In this document: piece after piece, positions 1 through 6,449 of the stretch
Position numbering within the stretch: position 1 is the first letter of the stretch
Layout of the letters: each line of letters opens with the position of its first letter
Source of the DNA: a bacterium
Lineage (GTDB): Bacteria; Krumholzibacteriota; Krumholzibacteriia; JACNKJ01
Reading direction: 5' to 3'
DNA length: 9,518 nucleotides
Assembly (NCBI GenBank): GCA_014382085.1
Contig: JACNKJ010000208.1
Coordinates: 1 to 9,518, forward strand
Translations under genes and position numbers: made by a program
Notes under the pieces: generated by a model
Seen by the model: only the letters and a program-made list of their open reading frames with translations
Database searches by the model: none
What the model was told of the DNA's origin: nothing

Positions 1-692
1 TCCATATTCTCTGTCCAACCCAAGGGTATTTGTGTAAAGCCAGCGCCCGGCAACACTCGCATTTCCGAAAAGGTCGGATAGGTGTCGACCTCTGCGTCCA
101 GTTCCAATGCCACGCTCAAGTTGCCGTATGCGTCCCGGGCCTGCAGTTGATAGTTGTAGTCACGTAGAGGCGCTACCTGGATATCCAAGAACTCTCTCCG
201 ATTATTGGGCAGCACCTGATAGTGCGGATCTCCCGGCGACTTCCACAATATGAACCCCGTGCGAGTCTCGTCTTCAGGTGCTTCCCAGCTAAGAAGGATG
301 TGCGCGCCTTCGCTGGTCGTGGCCGTGAAAGAGCTGGCCGGAGCGGGAGGAATGGTGTCCAAAGGCATAAGGGTGAAACCCTTGTTTAGACTGTCTCCGT
401 CGATTTCGACCCATTCCGATTCGCCATGAAATCCGTCAAGACGCAGGCGCAGGGAATCGGCTCCGGCTTCCAGGCCGGGCAACTCGTAGCGTCCTTCCTC
501 ATCTGAAATGTCGCTCCCATCCCCCCAACTCACTTCAACGCCTTCCAGCACCTGCTCAGGATGAATGCGATGCCAGACCTGCCCACTTAGCATTCCTTTC
601 ACAGCTGGAGGTGGATCGACCACCGAACCCTCGTCGCATGCCACGCTGAGCGCGAGAATAAGTAGGACTGAAAATAGAGCGATAGATCGCAT
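1..692 (-). CDS. Secreted lipoprotein with carboxypeptidase-regulatory-like and FnIII-like domains (3' end outside window)
   Basis: This reading frame is open from an ATG at 692 to the left edge, giving 230 codons with no stop; the C-terminus is missing. GAGGAG at 698-703, 5 nt upstream, fixes the start. Residues 1-18 are a hydrophobic signal peptide ending LSVAC, so Cys19 is a likely lipidation site, although Ser at -3 is not the usual Leu and plain secretion is possible. Residues ~34-108 (GQVWHRI, EGVEVSWGDG, DEEGRYELPGLEAG) look like a carboxypeptidase-regulatory or SpaA-like beta-sandwich. Residues ~113-205 (PPAPASSFTATT, LLSWEAPED, YQLQARDAYGNLS) look like a fibronectin type III domain. 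The start lies 14 nt after the stop of the phosphoesterase gene, so the two are probably co-transcribed. I infer a surface or periplasmic binding or structural role. No catalytic motif is visible and I cannot name the family. Confidence 0.85.
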   Translation of the reverse strand, partial: MRSIALFSVLLILALSVACDEGSVVDPPPAVKGMLSGQVWHRIHPEQVLEGVEVSWGDGSDISDEEGRYELPGLEAGADSLRLRLDGFHGESEWVEIDGDSLNKGFTLMPLDTIPPAPASSFTATTSEGAHILLSWEAPEDETRTGFILWKSPGDPHYQVLPNNRREFLDIQVAPLRDYNYQLQARDAYGNLSVALELDAEVDTYPTFSEMRVLPGAGFTQIPLGWTENM

Positions 693-706
693 GATATCTC
701 CTCGAA

Positions 707-2437
707 TCAATTCAATGGACGCCGGTCGATGACGCGGCCATGAGCATCTATCGCAGAAAGTATGACGCCTTCTGCGCTCACTTCGATGCGACAGAAATGC
801 TGAATGGTACTGAAAGCATCCACATGTGCCGCCCAGGGCAGGCTTTCATCTTTGGCGTAATAGGGCGCGCCCACGCCCCCGCTGACGATATGCCAGACGG
901 GCTGCTGGTACTCATCGCCCAAACGCGTGTCGACACGTAAGGCGCTATAATTGTGCTCATCGCCAAACATAGCTGCACGAACCCCGTAGCTCTGGAGAAT
1001 GTTCCAGAAGCGTCGGCGCACAGCAAGCATTTCGGGGCGCTCACCGTTCCACCACATGCCGTCCCCGGCGTGCCCTCCGCAGGGGAATGGCGGTTCATGG
1101 GCAAAGATGAAGATTTCCTGGGCGCCGCGTTTTCGGGCGGCTGAGAGATCCGCATCAAGCCAATCTAGTTGCTCATCGGGAATGGATCCCTCGCGAAAGC
1201 CGCCCAGGTCTTCCGGATGGCTGGCCACGTCATAGTCATTGTTCATGGCCACCACGTGTACGGGACCCCAGTCGAAGGAGTAGACATTTTCTTTGAAGGG
1301 AGGCGATTCCCTTTTGCCACTGGCGTCCAGGGGAGCTTCGGGACCATTCTCCGGGTTCACAAAAGCTGCGGCGAAAAGGCTCTCGCTGTTCTCGTCCCCT
1401 GCACGGTCGCGGAAGGGTGGCTTGCCCTTCTGGCCTTCGTCCGCAGGGAAAAAATCGGCCAGCATCTCGTGATTGCCCATGCCCTCGTAAATGGGCAGAT
1501 GCCCGCCCACGCATTCGGCAGCTTTTTTCCAGGATTCCAACTGCCTCGTGTAGACGCCGGGATCATCCACATAGCCGTCGATAAGATCGCCGCCGAAACA
1601 AACGAAATCCACGCCGGACATATCGGCGGCACTAAGCAGACTTCGGATCATCTGGCGGTTGGTGCCTTCCACAGCTTCAATCCCCCCACCCGCCCCGGCG
1701 CGACTGTCGGAAAGAAAGGCGAAGGTGACAGTTCCGTCGGCCGGCCATGTGCCAAGCTCGGGCGGCGTGTGGAAAGTGAAACTGCGAAGTCCCGACTTGC
1801 GGCCCTCAGGAACGACGCGATAGCCGAATTCCTCATCGGCCCGAAGTCCTTCAAGGCGAATTTCCGCGCCCAGGGCGGTGTCCACTTCAATGCGCTTCCA
1901 GGCCATGCGCCGGAATGTCGAGCCGTACTCCACCGTCACCTTGGCAGGACGGTCCAGGGTCCAGCTGAGCCATGCGTCGTCGGTGGTGACACGATCAATC
2001 CACGGTCCGCGGCTGATGCAGGGAAGCTGCAGGGCCACACTGTCCTGACGACCATAAGCCATGCGCAGTTCACGATATCGAAGGGCTTTGCTGCGAGGAT
2101 CCCAGGCCTCCACCCGCGCCAAAATGATGCCCCCCGCCTCGGCCAAGCCAGCAGCGTCCAGAACGGGATGTTCCCACCAACCGAGGTGCCGCCGAAGTTC
2201 GTGCCGGCTGCGCAGGCTGTCACCCTTTTCACGGGCGGAATATCGCCACCTTGGCGAACGGAAGGGATCCTCCGGCACCTCAATGCCGAAGCTGGCCCGC
2301 GCCGGTGGGGTTTCCGATTCCGTGGTCCAGCTAAGCACCACCTCTTCGCCATCCAAGACAAGGCTTGGCTCCTCAGCGAAAAATGCGGCCGAAGCGGGCA
2401 GAGCAATGAGTAGTGTGAGAATCGCGAGTGTTTTCAT
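707..2437 (-). CDS. Secreted calcineurin-like metallophosphoesterase with PAP-like N-terminal domain
   Basis: The protein has 576 residues from Met at 2437. The frame also opens at an ATG at 2455, but only the later Met gives a clean signal peptide (MKTLAILTLLIALPASAAFF), so I prefer it; neither start has a good Shine-Dalgarno. Residues ~140-225 resemble the fibronectin-like N-terminal domain of purple acid phosphatases. The catalytic part shows the metallophosphoesterase blocks in order: FLSDSRAG (Asp244), FGGDLIDG (Asp284), GMGNHEM (Asn322, His323), FAHEPPF (His447) and FGDEHNYS (Asp493, His495). Two positions differ from the common pattern: the first block reads DxR rather than DxH, and the last reads GDEH rather than GHxH. 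This family hydrolyses phosphate mono- or diesters with a two-metal centre; the substrate here is unknown. It is the first gene of an operon with the lipoprotein at 692 and is divergent from lipA. A long open frame on the opposite strand (1169-2413) is a shadow. Confidence 0.9.
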   Translation of the reverse strand: MKTLAILTLLIALPASAAFFAEEPSLVLDGEEVVLSWTTESETPPARASFGIEVPEDPFRSPRWRYSAREKGDSLRSRHELRRHLGWWEHPVLDAAGLAEAGGIILARVEAWDPRSKALRYRELRMAYGRQDSVALQLPCISRGPWIDRVTTDDAWLSWTLDRPAKVTVEYGSTFRRMAWKRIEVDTALGAEIRLEGLRADEEFGYRVVPEGRKSGLRSFTFHTPPELGTWPADGTVTFAFLSDSRAGAGGGIEAVEGTNRQMIRSLLSAADMSGVDFVCFGGDLIDGYVDDPGVYTRQLESWKKAAECVGGHLPIYEGMGNHEMLADFFPADEGQKGKPPFRDRAGDENSESLFAAAFVNPENGPEAPLDASGKRESPPFKENVYSFDWGPVHVVAMNNDYDVASHPEDLGGFREGSIPDEQLDWLDADLSAARKRGAQEIFIFAHEPPFPCGGHAGDGMWWNGERPEMLAVRRRFWNILQSYGVRAAMFGDEHNYSALRVDTRLGDEYQQPVWHIVSGGVGAPYYAKDESLPWAAHVDAFSTIQHFCRIEVSAEGVILSAIDAHGRVIDRRPLN

Positions 2438-2594
2438 GCCTTGAGATAACCCCATTAAAGCGGGCAGGTCAATGATGGAACCTTGGCAGTTGGGATAGGG
2501 GTTAACCGGAACCTCTTCTTTTGTTTCCTGTCATTGTCAATTGCCATCCTTCCCGACCCTGGCGGCCCACGGTGACATCCCCTAGATTGTCCCC
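2438..2594. other. Divergent intergenic region between phosphoesterase and lipA
   Basis: This 157-nt stretch must hold the promoters for both flanking operons. I see no convincing -35/-10 pair. On the plus strand TAGATT (2583-2588) fits a minimal TANNNT -10 element and would place transcription start at about 2595, the A of the lipA ATG, which would make the message leaderless. A small stem-loop is possible at 2497-2516 (AGGGGTT / AACCTCT with one G-U pair, 6-nt loop), followed by a mixed T-rich run. Neither element is strong enough to call by itself. Confidence 0.4.
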
Positions 2595-3464
2595 ATGCCT
2601 AAACCCAAGCAGCTGCGCCGTCCCGATTGGCTCAAGGTCAAACTTGAGACCGGCGACGATTACAAGGATCTGAAGGAGCTTGTGGGCGACCTGTCTCTGA
2701 ACACGGTTTGCCAGGAAGCCCATTGCCCGAACCTGCACGAATGCTGGAACGCGCGAACGGCCACCTTCATGATTCTCGGCGATATCTGCACGCGCCATTG
2801 TAGCTTTTGCAGCGTGGGCAAGGGACGTCCCGGTACGGTGGATCTGGACGAACCCCGCCGCATCGGCGAAGCCGTGAAGCGCATGGATTGCCGTCACGCG
2901 GTGATTACCAGCGTGGATCGCGACGATCTCGAGGACGGAGGCGCCGGAGTCTGGGCCGCCACAATTTGGGCCGTGCGCGAGGCAAGGTCGGGTACCACAC
3001 TGGAAGTTTTGATTCCCGATTTCCAAGGTGATGAAACGGCGCTGGCAACGGTCATGGAAGCCCGACCCGAGGTGCTGGCCCACAATGTTGAAACCGTGCC
3101 CGAGCTCTACCGTCGCGTAAGACCTGATGCGAATTTCCAACAATCGCTGAGTGTCTTAAAAACCGCTTCGCGCTGGAAGGATGAGTATCCGGTGCGCATA
3201 AAGAGCGGCATGATGCTTGGCCTGGGCGAAACGCGGGATCAATTGACCTGCGCCATGGAACAACTCGCGGAGCATCGTTGCGAGATCCTAACCATGGGAC
3301 AGTACCTGCCGCCCACTCGTCGCCATCTTCCCGTGGAGCGTTTCCTGCCGCCCGAGGAATTCGCTGAGCTCAAAGTTTTGGGCGAATCTCTCGGCTTAGT
3401 CCACGTTGAGGCGGGCCCTTTCGTGAGGTCCAGCTATCGCGCGGAAAGGCACTTGCATGTCTAG
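2595..3464 (+). CDS. lipA: Lipoyl synthase (radical SAM)
   Basis: The 289-residue protein inserts two sulfur atoms into the octanoyl chain on lipoyl-dependent enzyme subunits, using S-adenosylmethionine and two [4Fe-4S] clusters in the cytosol. Both cysteine sets are intact: the auxiliary-cluster motif CX4CX5C (Cys39, Cys44, Cys50 in CQEAHCPNLHEC) and the radical-SAM motif CX3CX2C (Cys65, Cys69, Cys72 in CTRHCSFC). The C-terminal RSSY motif (Ser279/Ser280) carries the serine that ligates the auxiliary cluster. Other family blocks are VDRDDLEDGGA, LAHNVETVPELY, KSGMMLGLGET and TMGQYLPPTRRHLPV. The length is within the usual range. No Shine-Dalgarno precedes the ATG. The gene overlaps the next one by 8 nt. 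No octanoyltransferase (lipB) gene is adjacent, so octanoyl supply is encoded elsewhere. Confidence 0.97.
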   Translation: MPKPKQLRRPDWLKVKLETGDDYKDLKELVGDLSLNTVCQEAHCPNLHECWNARTATFMILGDICTRHCSFCSVGKGRPGTVDLDEPRRIGEAVKRMDCRHAVITSVDRDDLEDGGAGVWAATIWAVREARSGTTLEVLIPDFQGDETALATVMEARPEVLAHNVETVPELYRRVRPDANFQQSLSVLKTASRWKDEYPVRIKSGMMLGLGETRDQLTCAMEQLAEHRCEILTMGQYLPPTRRHLPVERFLPPEEFAELKVLGESLGLVHVEAGPFVRSSYRAERHLHV

Positions 3465-3963
3465 CGTGAAATCCTGGACAGTTAGATCTGCGAGCATTGC
3501 AGACGCTGAGGCAATAGCAAAAATTCACGTGGACAGCTGGCGCACAGCCTACCGCGGCCTCTTGCCTGCTGAGACCCTGGAAGGGTTTTCGGTACAGCAG
3601 CGCTACCAGGTCTGGAAGGATCACTTCTTCAAGGGCCGACGCGGATTGGTCCTGGAAATCGAAGGCCGTGTGGTTGGATTCGCCGAATATGGACCTTCCT
3701 CGCACAGCGACTGCGGTGAAATCTACTCGCTCTACCTCGACCCCCAACGCTGGCAAAAAGGCGGCGGAACTCTTCTCTACCTAGCAACGCTGGATACCCT
3801 TCGCGAAAAAGGTTTCCGCGAATTGGAAGTGCTGGTACTCGAAGGAAACGAACCCGCTTGTTGCTTCTATAAAAAACACGGCCTTAAAACCGATGGCCGT
3901 GTGATCAATATCGACATGTTGGGATTCAAGCTTCCCCACCTCATCTATCGAGGCAGCCTCTAG
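3457..3963 (+). CDS. GNAT-family N-acetyltransferase
   Basis: The 168-residue protein is a single GNAT domain, which moves an acetyl group from acetyl-CoA to an amine. The N-terminal block AIAKIHVDSWRTAYRGLLP is typical of this GNAT subgroup. Strands carry VLEIEGRVVGFAEYGP (63-80) and GEIYSLYLDPQRW (87-99). The acetyl-CoA pyrophosphate loop is WQKGGGTLL (99-107), with the GxGT core present but Trp where Q/R normally begins the motif. Motif B is NEPACCFYKKHGLK (131-144). GGAAAGG at 3443-3449 is a Shine-Dalgarno 7 nt before the ATG. The start lies inside the end of lipA, so translation is probably coupled. The stop TAG shares CTAG with the stop of the convergent lipoprotein gene, and the 3' coding part contains the terminator of that opposite operon. 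The acceptor substrate is unknown and a link to lipoylation is not shown. Confidence 0.92.
   Translation: MSSVKSWTVRSASIADAEAIAKIHVDSWRTAYRGLLPAETLEGFSVQQRYQVWKDHFFKGRRGLVLEIEGRVVGFAEYGPSSHSDCGEIYSLYLDPQRWQKGGGTLLYLATLDTLREKGFRELEVLVLEGNEPACCFYKKHGLKTDGRVINIDMLGFKLPHLIYRGSL
3871..3902 (-). terminator. Intrinsic terminator of the B12 operon, inside the GNAT gene
   Basis: Read on the minus strand, ACACGGCC (3902-3895) pairs perfectly with GGCCGTGT (3883-3876) across an 11-nt loop, and the stem runs into six consecutive T residues (3876-3871). This is the form of a rho-independent terminator. It begins 57 nt past the stop of the last gene of the B12 operon (3960). It lies inside the convergent acetyltransferase coding sequence, over the codons for its FYKKHG motif and the residues after it. 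Confidence 0.8.
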
Positions 3964-5075
3964 CGCTTGAAGACGGTCTTGTCCCGAGTGAAGATCCATG
4001 CCTCCGGGTCTTCGATATGACCCTCGAATCCCTCAATCCAAATCGTCGTGGAATCAGGCATATGAAGTAGGATGGCGCCGACCCAACCATTCGGCGTCCA
4101 ATCAGGTCCAAGATGAAAGGCGTAGACCATACCGTCGGGCGTGATCTCGTCGAAGGGTGCATTTAGAAGTCCGGCCTGTTCCTCGAAGATAGGATAGATC
4201 CCCGAAAACAACGAGGGCACGGCGTTGCCCACTGAAAAGCTATTCACGCTGGGATGTGAATTCCACTGGACCAAGGCCAGGTGCGCATCCTCGGGCGGAA
4301 ATCCGCCGCCGGGCATGAACCAGCAACCGTGAGCTGTGCCGGGTACATCCTGCATGACGCGCCCGAAGGGATGAGGATCATTGGGAATTTCTTCGCGAGC
4401 CACCTTGGCAGCCAGTTCATCCTTGAGCGCGCCATCGGGATAGTAATCCAGGGGGCTGAACGCGTGCAGGTAACCATAGTCTCCCCAGCGATCCTTATTG
4501 GCCGACGGGGGTGCTGCACGAGTGCGATCGTAGAAGCCGTAATCCAGGCTGCCCTGATACTCATAGATGCCCGCTCGGCCAACTTTCACGCCTGCGGCGA
4601 TGTCCCAATCGGGTTCAATGTATGACACGCGATAGGTTTCCCCACCGGTACTGTATTCCTCGTCGAAATGCCAAGTGTTCAGATCCATATATCCCGCGAA
4701 GACGTCGGGATCCAGTTCTCCCACGTGTCCAATGATGAGAACCATATCGGGACAAGCTTCGAAATCGAAGGCGAAGTCGGTGATGCCTTCCACCAGATGC
4801 TCCACGGCCCGCGCGCGCACCAGTTTCAAATCGCCGGGGCAATAGACATTCACGGTGTAGGTATGATCAAACTCATCACGTCCCAAATAGATGCCCATGT
4901 GATCGGAAGGGAAGGTGTGGCCTGGTGGATTGATGTTGCCCAAGGGATCGATGCTCTCGATGGAATCGGGATGCACCACCGCCACACTGAATATGGCACC
5001 CTCGGGGCATGGAATATCCTCGGGCGCGCAGGCGGCGAGCAGAACCAAGGCCATAAGAGCCACAGAACGTTTCAC
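3960..5075 (-). CDS. Lipoprotein with divergent M23-like peptidase motifs, last gene of B12 operon
   Basis: The protein has 371 residues from a GTG start fixed by a strong Shine-Dalgarno, AAGGAG at 5081-5086, 5 nt upstream. MKRSVALMALVLLAAC is a lipoprotein signal with lipobox LAAC (Cys16), so the mature protein is membrane-anchored. I do not recognise an exact function. The motif order resembles a diverged M23 (LytM-like) fold: NPPGHTFPSDH (48-59; His53, Asp58, His59) where M23 enzymes carry the HxxxD metal ligands, IIGHVGEL (114-121; His117) where they have a YxHLS-type block, and MQDVPGTAHGCWF (241-253; His249) where the HxH ligand pair is expected. The last pair is not intact, so it may bind a ligand rather than cleave peptidoglycan. 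The segment WGDYGYLHAFSPLDYY (197-212) is another distinctive block. It lies 9 nt after the beta-propeller gene and under the same cobalamin riboswitch, which suggests a role in corrinoid capture or processing (inference). Confidence 0.85.
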   Translation of the reverse strand: MKRSVALMALVLLAACAPEDIPCPEGAIFSVAVVHPDSIESIDPLGNINPPGHTFPSDHMGIYLGRDEFDHTYTVNVYCPGDLKLVRARAVEHLVEGITDFAFDFEACPDMVLIIGHVGELDPDVFAGYMDLNTWHFDEEYSTGGETYRVSYIEPDWDIAAGVKVGRAGIYEYQGSLDYGFYDRTRAAPPSANKDRWGDYGYLHAFSPLDYYPDGALKDELAAKVAREEIPNDPHPFGRVMQDVPGTAHGCWFMPGGGFPPEDAHLALVQWNSHPSVNSFSVGNAVPSLFSGIYPIFEEQAGLLNAPFDEITPDGMVYAFHLGPDWTPNGWVGAILLHMPDSTTIWIEGFEGHIEDPEAWIFTRDKTVFKR

Positions 5076-5080
5076 GATCT

Positions 5081-5086
5081 CTCCTT
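5081..5086 (-). promoter_or_regulatory. Shine-Dalgarno that sets the GTG start of the lipoprotein gene
   Basis: AAGGAG on the minus strand lies 5 nt before GTG at 5075-5073 and overlaps the TAA stop (5087-5085) of the upstream beta-propeller gene. A ribosome finishing that gene would be over this site, which fits coupled translation. Confidence 0.85.
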
Positions 5087-6449
5087 ATTTGAGCAAGACC
5101 AGCTTCAGACCGAACTCGCGCCCGGCGATCCGTAGCTTTGCATGATACACACCCGAGGGGAAGCGCTGACCCTGCTCGCCCCGGCCATCCCAGACTGATT
5201 CTCTGGAACCTGGGTCAAGTTCTTCATCCGCCAGAAGGGTTCGTAGCTTCCGGCCCGCCGAATCGAAGATACTCAATGAAACCCGAGACCTATTCTCAAG
5301 ATCAAAACGAATCGTCGTCTGAGGATTGAAGGGATTGGGCCATGAGGACAATTGCAAAAGAGCCGGCGCCTCAGGTACATCCACCTGAGAGTTGTTTGGC
5401 GCGAGGATGTCGTAGGGAGGCAGGCCCATATCCACAGCGCTGGACAACAAGTCGCCCGTTTCCGCATCGAGAACGCGCAATCCTTCAGCCGCGTAGCTTC
5501 GATCGGTGACATAGAGCGCGTCTCCGAAGATTTCCAGATCATTGAAAATCCACCCCGCACCGGCAATCGCCATTTCCGGCAATCCACCCGCAGTGGGATT
5601 GAACTTGTAAAGGTGTGTATTGAAGCTCGCGTCGGTGACAATGGCCCATGCATGGCTGCTATCCGCGAAACCCACGTCGCCCAAGTCGCCGCCGAATTCT
5701 GATTCAGCGATGAAGAGTTCGGCATTGAAACTCATGGGGTTTACACGAACCAGTCCCCCGTCGGTCAAACCAAAGCCACCCACGCAACTGAGCCAGATTT
5801 GATCATCGAATCTTTGAAGCTCGCCATTCGGGTTGGCGGCCGGCAGAGCGATGGCCTGCACTCCCGCCTGCCCTGGATTCACGTCCACCAGCGTATCGTT
5901 GGCCGGATCGATTACCGCCAGATAACTGTCGCCAACCGGAAGCCAGTAGAAATCACGATCCAGCCGTTGAATGGCCACGAAAATGAGATCATTGGCCAGC
6001 AGCATGCCCGCCGGTTCGCCGTAGCCGTCGCCATCGGCCCAGGCGGAAAGATCCACCGTGTCCAATGGATTCCCGGAAGGCCACTCCACGACAAGAATTT
6101 CATTGCGGTTGTTGCAGCTGATATAGGCTTTGTCACCCAAGACGATGACATCCTGCGGATTGCTGCCCCCGCCGGTACTGAACTCATTCACAAGAGCGAG
6201 AGTTTTGGGATTCAAAATGCGCAGTGCATCCACGCCCAGGCGTTCCACCAGGACGAGATACTCGCCGCCCCATCGCAGCACCGCGTCGCTGTGCATGGAG
6301 AGTTCGTCGGCGTAGGGCGTCCAAGGATCTGCCGCCTCCATACTCGAAAGCATGCCGGTGCTAAAATCCGTACAGGCTACGCGAATACGCTCGGCGCCGG
6401 CTGAAGTCACAAGTGCGATCAGCAGGAGGCCTGCTAGAATGATTCTCAT
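5085..6449 (-). CDS. BtuG-like secreted beta-propeller protein with FlgD/T9SS-like C-terminal domain
   Basis: The protein has 454 residues from the ATG at 6449. The frame extends to 6476, but 6449 gives a clean signal peptide (MRIILAGLLLIALVTSAGA), has AAGGGG at 6458-6463, and forms an ATGA overlap with the preceding stop. Residues ~25-350 are a repeated-blade YncE/DUF5074-type propeller: each blade pairs a 'value' strand with a motif such as LRILNPKTLAL, DVIVLGDKAYIS, YLAVIDPANDTLV, QIWLSCVGGFG, GLVRVNPMSF, DLEIFGDALYVTDRS and GLRVLDAETGDLL. Residues ~364-454 (WPNPFNPQTTIRFDL, VSLSIFDSAGRKLRTL, PSGVYHAKLRIAG, ending LKLVLLK) match the FlgD-Ig/type-A type IX sorting domain pattern. Bacteroides BtuG is a propeller that binds cobalamin tightly on top of BtuB; the fold, the adjacent receptor gene and the riboswitch suggest the same job here. 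BtuG is a lipoprotein, whereas this protein has no lipobox. The assignment rests on fold and context, not on visible binding residues. Confidence 0.87.
   Translation of the reverse strand: MRIILAGLLLIALVTSAGAERIRVACTDFSTGMLSSMEAADPWTPYADELSMHSDAVLRWGGEYLVLVERLGVDALRILNPKTLALVNEFSTGGGSNPQDVIVLGDKAYISCNNRNEILVVEWPSGNPLDTVDLSAWADGDGYGEPAGMLLANDLIFVAIQRLDRDFYWLPVGDSYLAVIDPANDTLVDVNPGQAGVQAIALPAANPNGELQRFDDQIWLSCVGGFGLTDGGLVRVNPMSFNAELFIAESEFGGDLGDVGFADSSHAWAIVTDASFNTHLYKFNPTAGGLPEMAIAGAGWIFNDLEIFGDALYVTDRSYAAEGLRVLDAETGDLLSSAVDMGLPPYDILAPNNSQVDVPEAPALLQLSSWPNPFNPQTTIRFDLENRSRVSLSIFDSAGRKLRTLLADEELDPGSRESVWDGRGEQGQRFPSGVYHAKLRIAGREFGLKLVLLK

Noticed and set aside
1169..2413. 414-codon plus-strand open frame opposite the phosphoesterase gene
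   Set aside because: It has no recognisable motif, while the minus strand carries a signal peptide and ordered phosphoesterase motifs. Long antisense frames are expected in GC-rich coding DNA.
2497..2530. Possible plus-strand terminator or attenuator: AGGGGTT/AACCTCT stem with a T-rich run
   Set aside because: The stem is short and includes a G-U pair, the T-run is interrupted by C and G, and no plus-strand gene lies upstream for it to end.
5799..6404. 201-codon plus-strand open frame opposite the beta-propeller gene
   Set aside because: It shows no family motif or ribosome-binding site and lies fully inside a well-supported minus-strand gene.
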